Assembly (NCBI RefSeq): GCF_001039355.2
Contig: NW_019773536.1
Span: forward strand, 25,358-89,357
Source of the DNA: Lingula anatina
Lineage: Eukaryota; Brachiopoda; Lingulata; Lingulida; Lingulidae
Length of the DNA stretch: 64,000 nucleotides
Direction of reading: 5' to 3'
Position 1 is the first letter of the stretch. Every line of letters begins with the position of its first letter. This document shows, piece by piece, positions 26,665 to 41,573 of the stretch. A model generated the notes under the pieces. That model searched no databases and was not told the origin of the DNA. It saw nothing but the letters and a program-made list of their open reading frames with translations. Position numbers and translations under genes: made by a program.

Positions 26665-29600
26665 AGGCTGTCATGAAATTGAAAAGGTTTCATAATGTCA
26701 ATTTTCATTATAATATTATTTGAATACTTGTTGTTGTCATGAGGAAAATGAATAATGTAGTTTGTTCCATATTTGTTTTTGTTTTAGATTTTACTGAGCG
26801 GGTTCTTAAAAGAAGACAGTATATTCTAAACTATGTGCAGGCAGAGAAAGTTGTAGTTTTCATCAATGTGATAAAGGTAAATGCTTTTTGACACAATTAC
26901 CATTGTAACTTTTGGCAAATGATATTATTATTACTTTTATTCCCTGTTTTGATATTCCATAAAATTGCTTTGCAGTTAGCCTGAGTGCAATTTTAGAATT
27001 CTATTTTTTATAAAAAAACATGTCACCTAGAAACTGCATTGAGAAGCCCTCTAATGATTTACAACTATTAGATGAGGAAGACATTTAAAGGGTTATGAAA
27101 ATGATTCAGAAAAAGCTGCCATTATTAATTTGATTTGTTTGGCTGGTGTCACTGAACCGTGAATAGGATGATCTTGGAATGTACTCACTGGCACAGTGGT
27201 GAACATATATGATTTTCTCATAAATTTTAAACATGCTTTCCAACTTTCTTTTCCAGTATATAAAATCAGAGGAACGAAAAGCTGGAATCGCCACTGAAGT
27301 TGACAGAAGGACTGTTAAAAGACTTTTGGACCAGTTGGCAAAGGAAAGCAAAATCAAGCAATTGAAAACTGTTATAAAACATCTCGGCCGTGAAAAAGAG
27401 GTTAGTCTGTTTGTCTGTTCCAGGAAAAAATCTAATGAAAATTCTAAAGATTAAAGAAGCCTGCTACATCCTTTGTTTGTTAATAACCTTTCTACTCCTT
27501 GAAGTTTTTCATTTGTTTATTTGTGATTTGCTTTGTAATTTGTTTTGGAAATCTTCTAACTGCTTACCGACAACCGTGTAAATTATCGATGATAGTTTGT
27601 CTAACTGAAGAGGATGTTTTTGGTAATTTTTCAACAGGTCTTCCCCTGAAAAAAAATTTGTTGGTAATACTTAAAATGTTGGTACAAAGGTTATGAAAGC
27701 ATAAGTTACAGAAAGTGCCTTTTAATCATGATACTGATCTTGGGGTTTAGTTTTGCTTTTTTGACTCTCGATTGCATATTTTCAGTATCACCTGATCATG
27801 ACCCCTGAGCTCACAGCAGACGACCCCCTGGTGCGGAGTGTGATCAACAAAGCCAAGATGGTTCATCTTGCTGTGGGCAAAGACTCAGCCAAGGCTTCAA
27901 TACGTGCACAGACTGTACAGTCAAAATTGAAGGACTTGGAAAATAAGGTCAGGAAGATTAGGAGTAATTAAATTAATCTTTAAGTTTAACATATTCCATT
28001 ATTTTATTTTCAAAAGATAAGCCTATTACTCATCACATTATTACAAACACATAGTATTGAAGCTTAATTTTGTTCCCAAGTTTGCTAATGGATTGATAAT
28101 GGTTGTCCATAGGTGTCTTCCGGAAGTGTGACAAAGTGGTTTCTTCTTTTCAGTGACTCAAACTGGTCCAGAAATGAATGAAAACATTTTCTCTCTCTCT
28201 CTTTCTGTCTGTCTGTCTGTCTGTTCGTCCATCTGGCCATTTATCTTTTCAACCTGAAATGGGATAATCTTCATGAAAAGTGTGTGTCTTTTAATATCTG
28301 AATTTCAGTTTTTTAAATATTTTTGTCTGTACTCAGAGTGGAGAAAAGGGGAAGGAAGCAGACGTCAAACAGTCCATTAAAAAGCTTAAGGTCCTTGCTG
28401 GGAAGCTAAAGCCAGGAGATCTGCAGTATGATGCAGTGAGTACAGTAGGCAACATTATCCACTGGTCAGAGCAACATTATCCACTGGTCAGAGCAACATT
28501 ATCCACTGGTCAGAGCCAATCAGCCAGTAGAAAAAAAAAAAAGAAAAGTTGAGATTTGGTACTCAAAAAGAGCTTTATGAATTAAAATTTTCTCGACAGT
28601 TTTAGTTATGGTATACCCTAGTTATTAAAGGAAAGTTGTTGACTTTTAGAACACATGATATTAATGATAAACACTTGACAAACTGTCATTATCATACTCA
28701 CCACTTCATTTATTATGTTCATAAAATTAATTTTTTTGTTATTATCAGAAAGCCACCAGATCTTATGGTCTCCAACCCAAGTTCAAAAAAGCTGAGATAG
28801 TCCATAAGCTACTGTGGTACCTTATATATGAATATAAAGGAAAAATTCCCGATAAAGAAGCAAATGCTCCTGGAAATACATCACCTGTGCCTTCAACTTC
28901 AACTGAGGATTTGGAGGAGAATACAGTGTCAAAAGGAGTGAGTTTTTTTGCATTATTACCTGTATGCTAAGATCATTTACTCATTTTGTATTAGTTCAAT
29001 TTCATATTTTCTCTTACTTTGAGTAATAATAATAGAAATAGTTCAGATATTTTTTTATTTTAATTAATTTATGCGTTTGATATTCATGAGATTAGATTGA
29101 TTGTTTTGCCTTTCAAAATTTATTTTCATATAGCATAATAATGGTCTGTAAGGCACAGTAGTTAAAGAAAGAATATTTTATGCAAATTCGGTACCATATG
29201 ATTTTGTATTTTAAAAGATAGTGTATGTAATACAAATGTAGAAATGTTGTCAAATAAAGCATGCACAAAATTTTGCGTGCAAAAATAAAATAAAGCATGC
29301 ACAAAATAATAATAAGTAACTTGTTCAGGTAGCAAAATTAGACAAGTAGAAAAATAATTATCACTGAATTTTTGTGTGGCTTTTCGTTGATTATTAGGAA
29401 AATATTGATGAAGTAGAGCCAGAAATAAGTGAAGTCCTGGTTGCTGATGATGAAGGAATATCACCAGGCAACGAAGCTGTTGTTTACTTAGATGAGTTGT
29501 CATGGAGACGGTATTTACCTCCACTGCCTAAGCATCTTGGTATGCAATTAAAAATAAATAAATGAAATATCTAGATTAAGAATTCTCTCATTCAAACTTG

Positions 29601-32600
29601 TATGCATTCTTAATGTAACAGCAATTGGCTGTTCTTAGCATTGATTTATTTACCTTTACACAATGTCATGCTTGCAGCATTTCTTTTAAATTTTCAAAAT
29701 AAACATAAAAATGGGGTGAAATATTTCATAAAATTTTGAACAAATGATTCTCTTTAATTGACCTTGAATTTTTGCTTTATCGTGTTTTATTGTAATATTT
29801 TCTTTTCACAATTTTGGCTACATATTTTCATTTTATTCACAGGATATGGAAAAGGATGGTTCCTTGTTAGTGATGTCTTGTTCTCAATGCCTGTCTGCAT
29901 GTTTTGTCACATCATTAGCTTACCATACAGAGTAAGTTCTTTGAAATACTTACCTAATTTTTCATTTTTATCATTTTTTCTTTCTTTTTTATTTTACAAT
30001 TGATTGTAAGATAATTGGAAGTCAATTTTCAGATTTGATACAACTTAAGGCTTACCATGCAGGGTAAGTTCATTGAAATAGTCACATTTCTTATTTTACA
30101 ATAAATTTGCAAGAAAAAAACTGATTCCAAGACATTTGTAATGATAGATATGCGATTCAAGCAATTTTGTTTGGATATTTGATTTGATGAGGTTTATTTG
30201 TAAATATGTTAAAAAATAAGTTGTTCCAGAAGAGACAAACGCATTTCCACTTGTCATCAGAGCTTTGTTCACATGACTGAGACTTGATCACATGACTGAG
30301 ACTTGATCACATGACCTATTCATCAATGTGGGCTTGGACGAAGAATCATAATGCCAAGCATCACAGTGAAAAACATGTCTGTTTATAAATAATTGATTTT
30401 TTATTTGCAGGATATTTGGTGAAAATTAAATACTTAATACACAATAAATGTCATCAACGCAGTTTGAAAAATCCAAGTCTTTGTTAAAGTCACTACTTTT
30501 TTTCCAGATAAATGGGTTATTGGAAATCTTACAAGATCCAGTGAAAAAGTTTTATCTTGTGCGGCATCTACCAACTCAGATTGTCAAAGAGTTGTTGTAT
30601 GGCAGACGTTTCTTGTTCTGTTTTCATGAAGTCCTGGAAACTCTGGCTGTGATGGGGTTACTCTCCTTTGCTGAGAATAAAAAAATGAAAGAGAAGGATT
30701 GGGTAGGTTGTTTGATTTTTAGTAGATGAAAGTGTATTCAGAAGATTTAATTTAACTTCCCCCTCTTAATATATATATCGAAATTATTATTTATACAAAA
30801 AAATCATCTTTAGTCCACCAATTCGCTTAAGAGTGGGTCATTTTAATTGGTCAATTTCTTTCCAGCAATTCACCTACATGTACAAGAAGGTCGGTCTCTT
30901 GGACACCAGGGAGTCGGCCCCAGGTTACAGTATGATCGAGACGGGGAGAGATTATCCAGTCAGAGAATACGAGTTCAAGAATTCTGAAGATATTGAGCAG
31001 TACTGGGTGGACCTCTTGCTCATATGTGGGGACACCCCGTTAGGTAATTTTATGATATATTATGTTTACATAGTATACTTTTGAAAACAGTCCTGATATC
31101 CGTATGGTAAGATCCATAAACTCAAACTCAAGGGATTCTGGTTTGCTGATCAGCTGAAGTATAATATCATTGTTCTTATAGCAATATCTCAGTGATAATT
31201 TTGATAAATATAAAGAGCATGAAAGTGCCAAGATCAAAAGGCAATGTCATGCTTCAATATGGTTAGAGTTTTTTTTACTGCAAGCTTACCAAAAAAATCA
31301 ATATTATCATATCACATGTAACATGTCAATGTTAACTTATTATAGTGCAGCAGTGATCAAATCTGCACCTTTTTGCAACTATTGTACATTTTTCAGGGAA
31401 AGTATATCAGAAATTTCCAGAAGAAGTAACAAGGCCACGTATCTATGACATGTTCAGGGGGCTGATTAAATCGGCAACTTTTGCAGTGCCTGGTAACGAG
31501 CCCGAGGAGGGAAAACCCATGGGGAATGTAAACGGGGCTGCTGGATTTGATGCTAGTTTGATGGCGTGAGTTTTCACATTAAATTTCAAATAGTATCTAG
31601 AATTGATTTAACAAGTATGAATGATATACTTAATACAACTTATAATAATTATGATTATTAACTTCTGATTTCTATTGACAGATGCAAATAACCAGACAGA
31701 TGAATAGATAAGTGAATGAATGAATGAATGACTGAGGGAATATTGAATGATTTTAGATATTTAGAAATAAAACAGCCATTCNGTGGAATGGCTGAAATGA
31801 GTAAATAAAATAAATGAATGAATAAATAGTGAGAAATTATTTTCTTATTCTTTCTATGCTCTTGTCAGACATTTGAGGAAGAACTGGCAGTGGAAGGCAG
31901 GGGCTGAGAAACTGTACACTCACTTAGACCAAGATAAATTTCTGCTGCAACACTGGAAAAAAAGTAGTGACCAAAAATGTGAGTCCTAAAAACAGAAAGA
32001 TTTGGTGTCTGACTAGTAAAAAATGGATACTTTAGTTACCAGCCCAGTTTAGCAAATAGATTTTAAGATTTTTCTATGCTACCTTTTTATGTTTAAAATT
32101 TTGTAGATTTAATCTTGGAACTTGTTGATTTTGATTCAGAATTCTAGTTTTCTGAGACCTGCTGGCAAAAAAAAAAAAAAAAAAAAAAAAAAATTATTAT
32201 TGAGACTGAATTGTGAGAAGTATTATTCATATTTTTAGTGAAAAAGGGTCGTCTCCGTCGCTTGACCCAAAGAACAGAACTCGCAGAGGCCAGTAGTGGT
32301 GGAATGACGAGGCAGAAATTTTTAGTTCTGTCTCCTACAGGGCAATCTTCAACACACAACACAGGTAATGGACTTATTTTACAGATATTTCAGTGGCTTA
32401 CAATGTATAAAAGTAATTATTATAGTTTTCAATTATTTAGACTGTAAGTCTAACAACATGTACACATACACATATGATAAACAAAGTGAAAAACTTATAA
32501 AAGACAGATACAAATTTAGATTAGTAAACAGACACACAGCGGATATTTGTTACTTCTTTGCCAACTTATCATTTATATGTATTGTTTGTGAAATGCAGAT

Positions 32601-34212
32601 GTAAGATACTCCATATAACTAGTAACTTCAAATACTCAGACAGCCATTAATCTCAAATGGAAATAAATCTCCAGAAGGGGACTTTTATCTCAGGTATTAA
32701 CTCAAACTTACCACCATTGCCTATTAGTAACTAAAATTCTTCACAAACTTAACCAGACTTTCCTCTCCCATACATCAGAGGTATGCAACAAATAGATCTA
32801 TCACCTGTGTGTGTGACACTGTGTGTTTTTTTTTTTTTTTTTGTTTCTTACTGTCAGCCCCCCAGGATCTGGCCCCTGGGTCCAAGGTTTACACTGTCCC
32901 AATAGAGGTCAAGAGCACCAAGGACATTAAACTGACCAAGGGCGGGAAGGGCATGAAGAGGAAAGGCTTGGCTAAGAAAGGTGTGGGACTATTTTCTGGT
33001 TGTTATCTGTGTATTTCAAGGAGAGTGCGTATTTGCTATAGTGCTGAAATTTTTAAAGATTTTTGTAAAAATTCTTTCAGATTTCATTTTGCTTAGATGT
33101 CTTTGAATTTTTTACTCTGAATTCCTTTGTAAATTGTCTGTATATGTGATATCCTTGATGTCGTTCAAATCTAAGTCTGGACTTAAAATATTTGTGAATA
33201 AATGATTGCTACATTTTCGAAGTGCTGAAGCCTTCATGACAAGTCTTAAGATATTTAGGAAATATCTCTGAGATAATAATGTATGTGTGTGTGTGTGAGG
33301 TAATTCTGTTGTTTTTCTAGGGGAAGGTCCAGAAGCCAAGAAAAAGAGGGAGGAAATTGAAAGCAGAAGGGTTAAAAGTAATACAATCTGTATACCTATT
33401 TTTGTGATATTTGCAGTGATTTCAATGCTTTATGTTTTCTTGGGATTTAGAAATCATCCTGTTAAATCTTTATGAACAACTCAAAATTAAGAAACGGGGG
33501 AAACATAATGTTAGAATTTCAATTGGAAACTGAAAAGGTAACATAATATTTTGTGGAAAAAAAGCACTTCATTTTTGAAAAGTAAATGGGAAAGTAAAAT
33601 TTGTTGTTGGTTTATAATAGTAAAGAGAAGAAGGAAGGAAAAGAAGATAGACGAAGCTGATGTTTTAGCTGCTCAAAGAATGAATCGTCTCAGAGTGTTG
33701 TGGACTGCACAGGAAGATAGTATGGTATGTTACAGAATTCAGTGTAGTCTTCTGATTATTGAGCACTTTGCGAATGATGATGATGATAACATTAATGATG
33801 ATAACTATAGTGATTTTTGTTCTGTTTTATTTATAAAACAAGTTGTTACAGGGGAAATAAATTTTAAAGGTCGTAGTGTAAAAATCTTCATTAAAAAAAT
33901 TTTGTAAGAATAAGTAAGCATTTAAATTTTGCATTTTCAAAATGAAAGCATTTTTAAATTTTGCATTTTCAAAATGAAAAATGATTGATGTGTTTAAATC
34001 ACAAGAAAGCAAATCAGTGAGAGCATGTTAGAAGCTATCAAATTCAGTAAAAACTGAGCCTAGCCATGTTATGTTGTGTTCACAATTTCATTTTAGCTAT
34101 TGTTGATGAAAGTAACATCGCTCTTTATGAATCCTCATCTTCCGAAGTTTATTCTTCCCTGGAGAGTGGTTCGAGACATCCTCCATGAGCTGTCCCCTGT
34201 AAGATCATAATT

Positions 34213-34279
<67 letters not shown>

Positions 34280-37200
34280 TTATAATTTTACCAAAGTCTT
34301 TGATCTAGCATGCATACAATCGATTCATTAATTCATTTATTGTTAATGTTTGCCATGACTAAAGCATTGTTTGTGTTGTTGTTTAATTTTGAATAAGGTC
34401 TGGTAAGCCATTTTGTATCTTCACTTTTTAAGCATGTTTTTTTAATTGCATAAATTTTGTATTAATATTTTTTGTTTGATATTTACACAAAGTTTATAGA
34501 GTATATTACCTTTCTACATAAAATTATATGATTTTCGCATAGTACAAAACACATACTGTAACGGGTATAATTATGCAACTATAAATGTGTAAAACTAATA
34601 GCTTGGCACTTTATGTCTAGACCTCCCATGACAAGACCAGCAAAGCTTGTGCCAGAAGGGTGCTGTATATGATGAAAAACCCTCAGACCAAAAACAATGT
34701 CTCCATCGTTCTAGGAGAGACTCTGCAAGATCAGGTAATAATAATAATAATAATAATAATGCAGCTTTTATCCTAGCATTCTATACATCTTAGCCTTATT
34801 TGTGTATATAGCTTAAATCACAAGGCACATCAAGTGAAAACACACCAAACTAGTTACTACTTTTCATAAGTATCTTGTTACCTATGAAAGGTGTTGAAGA
34901 CTGGGTTCCAAAACCTATATCCATCTAACAGAATAGATTCTTCTTTCGCAAAATTTTCAGCTTCAGCGGCTTTGATGTCTGGCACACCTACTGAAGCTGC
35001 TAAACAATAATTAATTAATTACCCCCTAGCAGCTTCAGTAGGCGTGACAGACATCTTAGCCGCATAAGTCGATTGCAATTTAGTGAGAATCCCCTCAGAG
35101 ATAGAGCGATCCACAGTTAGACCTGTAGGGTCTGGGAATGGTCCCTAAGTTGTGTGCCTAAATATTAATCTTTGTCTGTTTCAGGATCTGGTCACAGAAT
35201 TCAAAACCAAGAAGTATTTGCCAAAAGATATGGAAGCCAATGAGAAAGTCTTCAGAAAGCTTTTCTATAAACTCAAAGAAAAGTTTGAGTAAGTAAATCT
35301 TGATTCTTTTTGTCAAGAAAGATAAGTATGTGTTACTTTGTGTGGTTGGTGAACTTAATTCTTTACTTTGTTGCAGGTTGCTGACTTTTGTTTAAGTGTT
35401 ACAAATTTGTTACAGGCTAAAATGATTTTTTAGTATCTGAAAACTATAAATCTAAAATACTCACTTGTAGCAAAAAAATAGAATGACTGAATTAATTTGG
35501 AAATTTACCCTCCCCTCCCCCCAAAAATGGGTTGGGGCACTTTGATGTAGTTTCCATGCCATAGGTATTATAACTTTTGTCACAATAAAGTAAAAAATAT
35601 ATTACTGTATCTGATGTTGCCAGGTTTTTAACAGCAAAATGAGTGTCAGGGACCTTCTGGATTGGTCAGATCTCTGTCATATTACTTCAGAAGTCCAAAA
35701 TAATATTATATCCCCCTCCCTTCCCCCCCCCCCCCCCCCCCACCNGTAAAGTTTGGTCGTTAGTTCTCTCGTTACTCACCGTAGTCTCGAAACCGTCTGC
35801 TGGAAGTGGAACTCTTGCGTAAAAGTGTCACGAAAGCACTAACTCTCCAATTTTTGGTGGCTGGAAATGCATAAGAACGTCTGCTTTGAGGTCGTCGTAA
35901 AGGATCTCCACCGCCTTTTTGCTGCTCTTTTTGTCACAGCTAGGCGCAACCTCTCGTAAATTGCATCACCGTGTGTATATTCTAATAGATTCTGCCTTTC
36001 ACGAAAACGTCGTAGACTACGTTGCCGTCTGGCGGTAAGGATAGCAAGAAAAGTAGCCGCCATATTGGATACAAAGACAAACGACAGACAACGGTAACTA
36101 AGCAACCTTTTTATTTCACTCATTACGCATGCGTACGATGAAACTCTAGAGTTAGCGACTGGTCTGACCAGTCGTTAAATATCCAAGGCAACAACGAGAC
36201 AATAACGAGCAAGAGAACTAGCGATTGCTTCGTGAAACGGCACTATAACTAGCGAGAGGCTAACTACCGATCGCTAACTAACTACTGCTTTGTGAAACCG
36301 GCCCCAGAACATTCACTTTCTAAAAACTGTGTTGCATTCATTCTAAAACACCTCTTATATGAATGAAATTGTAGGAGCATGTTTGGTCCAGAGGAATACG
36401 AGCTCCCTGCTACACTGGAGCAACTCCAGGCTAGACACACTGTGTGTAGTGTGGGGAAACTCCCTGGGAAATCAGTGCACCGAGATGCCACGTGTGTCAG
36501 AGACATCCAGGCCAGCGTACTGCATAACATAGTTCAGGTTAGTCAAGTGCCATTTTGCTTACAGGTACTATCATTCTTTTCTGTGAGTGTATTTTGATAA
36601 AAGCTGAAAGCCCTGTGGATTTTTAAGGTCTATGTGAGATGAACTACAAAATTGGATTAAAACCTATTTTATGAGGAATAATCTTTATTGGCACTGGTAC
36701 AAAATTAAAGACTTTGACCTATCTACATACTTCTATGATTTTTAATAGAATTAACGTAATTAGTACAAATGTAATTGTAAAGGTTGAAATAATAAACTTT
36801 AAGGTTTTTAGCATGATCTGATAGTAGGAAGTCCATTTTAATAACCTTCATGTATTTCTCTGTAGAAAGGTAGGGTGTCACTACTCCCAGTACCTTGAAG
36901 ATCTTATTTATATTTTAAAGTTTATATTCAAACTTGGTATTATTTCTCAGAGTTCATGTGGCACAGTGGATAAAATGGGACGTCAATACATGATGTTCAG
37001 GGTGTACTCCCAGTATCCTGAAGATCTCCTCACTGAGGTATTTAACACCATGAGGAATGACCACATCATCAGCAAGAAGAAGGTAATTTGTATCAAAAAT
37101 GTGGAACCTTCTATATTTTTTCACATACTTTCAGTTTCATTTTTGCTTCAAGCTTTTAGTTCTATTTACCATTGAAATTTTTGGCTGCATTTTGGTTTAT

Positions 37201-40200
37201 TTGCTGTGGCAACCCCAATACCGATAAAGGCAATCAAATGCAGCCTGATTTAAGTGTTGCAAGAATACTGTAATAGAAAATTGGAATAGGTTGCTCCTTC
37301 ATCCTTCACATTGAGCAGTGCTGGGGTAATTTCAATGTACATATTTTTTGATTGGTCCACGAGAGATTAAATTGATTTTAGTAATTGAATTGACACTCTG
37401 GTCAGTTCTCAGTGTCAATCTCAATTTGTTAAAAATTTGGATTCACTTTATTTGGAAGGTATAATTTTAATGATGATATTTGAAAGTTGTGAATCGTAGA
37501 CGAGAATAATGTATTGATAGAGTGTTAATATTGATCAATGATATTTAATAATTTTAGAGAAAGAGCACTCATGAAATGCTGTCCTTTCTTGCTACAAAAA
37601 CCTTCCATTTATCCCAAAGGTATGTACTATGTAATTGGTGCTTACAGATAAACAAACACTTTTGTTGATGCGTAGTTAACGCATTTCTAAGTCTTCTTTA
37701 GCAAATTTTAGAAATCAAAATTTTGTGTTGTGACATGAAAAGTTTTTTTTTAAAATTGATACTTCAGAAGACTTTATAAAGAGCAACAAATGCCTCCATG
37801 CTGTACCATAATAAGATTCAAGAGGTAGAAGCTCTAATCTTTATTTTTGAAAGAAGAACATGACTCCAATGTCTTCCATATCTGTTTAATTGTTTTTAAT
37901 TAAAAAATAAAAAAAAAACTGATAATATTAAATGGAAATCATAAGAGATTATTGTTTATTGTAATGTCAATTTTAAATCATTAAGATATTACATATGTCA
38001 TTTGAAATATAAGTAATTTGTTAAGTATCAATTTCAGGTATTCTCAGAAGTTCCAAGTCTTCTCATACCGTGCCACCATCTTTCCTGAGGCCAGTCACTA
38101 TCTCTCCCTCTTGAATAGGGAAGTTGGTCATGACTTTACTGCAGAGAATACAGGTGGTGGATGTGCAGCTTTTATCACCATGTTGGCACTTGACAAGGTA
38201 TGCAGGCCTGTGGCATTTAAAAGGAAAAGGTCCCCTCTGTGTAAAATTTTATCTAGGTATACGAAAGTGTCATGATAAACGATCCAGTTTTTCAGAAAAA
38301 GAACCCCCTTTTGAAATTGCTGGCTACAGGCATATGTATGGAAAATCAGTCCACACTTTTAGAATTGTTTGAATGAGAATCATCGGTGATAGGCCAAAGC
38401 CTCACAACTTAGTATAAAATCATGTGATAAAATTTGACAAGGTTTGGTATAAAATGGAATCAGAAATAATTTGGCAGATGTTCAAGTGCGGTGAGGCAAT
38501 TAATAAAACTGACAGTATTTATCCACAGTTATTTTTTCTGGATGTTTTTGCTTATTAATTAGATCTGTATAATTAAAATCTGTTGCACAACAGCATGTAT
38601 TTGCCATGTTTTGCATGTTACTTTTGCTTCCTAAGACCAAATTCCTGATGGATCCTCGCCTGTTTTCTAGTCTCTTACGACATCATGCATGCACAGTGCT
38701 TATAACATCATTTTAGGCTCTCTCCTATGATTTCCAGGGCAAACATGCACAATGAAATGAAATTATAAATTTCTTTACCATATCCACTTCTTAAACAGAA
38801 TTCAGGTTTATATAATATGTATGTCTCCTTTTTTCTGTTAACATTAGGGATTATTGTAACATCCGGTCTGTGATGTTAACATGCTCTGGCTTAGTGCCAA
38901 ATGGCAACCGCCAAAATGCCAGTAAAATGGAAGCCAGACAGGGGTATTTTTGCGAGTGTGTTCTGTTACTGGCCATGTATATTGTTTCTGCTTTGTGAAT
39001 CTTAGATAAAAAAATAGAAAAAATCAGAAATTAAAATAAATAAATCCCAAAAAACAAACAAGCAAACAAAGAGGAAATAAACAAATAAAATAAAATATAA
39101 GATAAAGTTATTAAATAGTTATCCAATGAAATGAGATATTTGGCCTTATCCGCCACAAGAAATGCATTGTAAAATTAATGTTTCAGACCGACGATTTATT
39201 TCCATATACTATGAATTTATCTTGAAGAAGATCATATGATTGTTTAAAGATGCGTTTTGGTTTATCCCTTGGCATGTTGACTTTATTTGAGTTAAATAAA
39301 AACTATTACATGTGTTTTATGTTTGTGTTACTGGGAATCCACACTTGTTTCAAATTTATCTTTAAACCAATTTTCAGGCTTAATGATTATGACTATATGT
39401 TCAATGGGAAAAAAAATGATCAAACTTTCAGATACATAATTTTGGAATCATAGAAAAAATTGTTTCTATAATAGCATTAATTTTGTAGATCCTTTACTCT
39501 GTAGAATAAAAACTATAGGCTAGCCTGCTTTTCAATTTTGTTTGCTAGGAATGTTCTAATTTTTTCAAAATATAACACAAAAATACAGTATCCGTAAAAT
39601 TCATAATTAATTTTCCCCATAGATAAGATTCAGTCATTACGGTAGTTTTTTGTGAAATAAGCCCCTTTTGTCCGTAGGGATGGTAGGCTAAAAGCTTCTA
39701 GTGCACATGTTCTCGCCAATTTGTGTAAAGAATCATGGTCTGCTGCTCCAAAATAAAATTGATTTTATGAATGTTATACTCAATTTTCCTGTATGGTGTT
39801 AAAACAGGAAAACAGTATTATCTGCCACTTGTCATGAAAGCGCTTGCGTCTGATAAAATATGTCGCAAATGCAAAAGTATGTCAACTGCCTGTTTTCTTC
39901 TAGTATTCAATATTTATGAGATATGGAATTCAAAACAAGAAATGTTGTGATTAACACATTTACACAATACTGAAATGAAAGTCCTGTAAGGCTTATCTGA
40001 CTCTCTTGATTAAATATTTACCCTGGGTGAGATATTGACAATATATCTTTAGGGACTATTTTTTTCCTGTTTTCTTCCATGCCATGTAATTCAGTAACAT
40101 GTATGGCCTTTTGTTACAGAAGTGGATCAACAAACACCATCTGGTATTCATTGTAGAATGCAGACAGTCTGTGCTGTTTGCACAAAAACTGATTCATCTT

Positions 40201-41539
40201 TCAATTTTATTGGAGTGTTTATACTTCATTCATAAGTTATTTGAGCAAAACAATCTGTTTGTTTTGCAGGCAACACCTGCTTTTGGCTTGCTTGGCAAAG
40301 TTTTATCTCACAAAATATATACTTCATGATGTCAGTAATTGTTTTGTCACAGTTAAATTTCTTTAGGTGTAGCTTTTGAAACGAGAGACCTTTTTCACCT
40401 ATTATTTTTATGATTATCAAAGCTATGTCCAGAAAGAGACAAACCTGCCTTTGATAGACCAAGATGTCCTTGTTCTATGACCATTGTTCCGACTGTTAGT
40501 AATTCAGTAGTTTGAAGCACAGTGAGAACTATCTGTCGACCACCCTCTGCACAAAGCAATTTTATAAAAATTCATTGAATGGAGTAAATCTTTGCATGGG
40601 GAGATGGGCCCACTCATACTACTAAGTTACTTACAGATTATTTAAAACATATGATCTTAAAAATGACCAGGAAATTAATTTTTTAATAATCAACTTTAAT
40701 TTTTTTTTTGTTTTCAGAAGAAAATATTAGGAAGATTTTACTGAATTTGGAACAAAAAAAGAAACTGATACTCTGTCCCAGTTCTCTCTGATGTGATGAT
40801 TTTTGACAGCATGGTATTAAGAGAATAAAAACAGAATTCATGACACTTTTGGAAATTTTAAAATAAGAATTGCTCCTTTGTTTTTGTTATAACTTATACA
40901 GTATTTTTTCCCTTTTTTAGATCACTTATGATATAATAGTGCCTGACAGAGTGATTGACATAGAGAGGAAAAGGAGTGCAGGTGAAGAATCCCCCAATGA
41001 AAGTGACCAAGGAACCAGCGGACAAAAGAGTGAAGGTCAAGGCCAGTCAGAAGGCCAAGGTCATTCAGAAGGGGAAATGCAAGAAAGCCCATCTGATGGT
41101 CCCCAAGGAGCCAAAAGTAGTGTTGATTGTACTAAATCAATATCCTCTCAGCAAAAGAGCAGCCGGACTGTACTGGGTCAAGCAAAGAAAAATTTGGGTC
41201 AAGGAGATGAGGTATGTGGGTCAGTGACCGTGGAACAGAGTCGAAAAGATGACAACATGCCCCAGACCTCAGGGGAAAAAGCAGTTGTCGAGGAGGTAGC
41301 ATTAATGGAAGAAGTCTTAAAGCCTGATGAGCAGGAAAACTCAATTGGGAATGAAGATAGAGATGTTGCAGTTGAGACCATGAAATCCCTGTCATCAGGT
41401 CTCTCTTCTGATGTACCTATGGAGACAGATATTGGAGATATGGAAAGTCAGCTGCGTCGCACCCTTGAATTAGCAAAGGCAGTGAGATTTCAAGGACCTG
41501 TGGTGGATGACGATGAAGAAGATGATAATTTGGCAATGA

Positions 41540-41573
<34 letters not shown>

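Noticed and set aside
24788-26876. A genuine tandem exon duplication giving a longer protein
   Set aside because: Joining copy A to copy B shifts the frame and meets a stop, and copy B starts exactly at an N.
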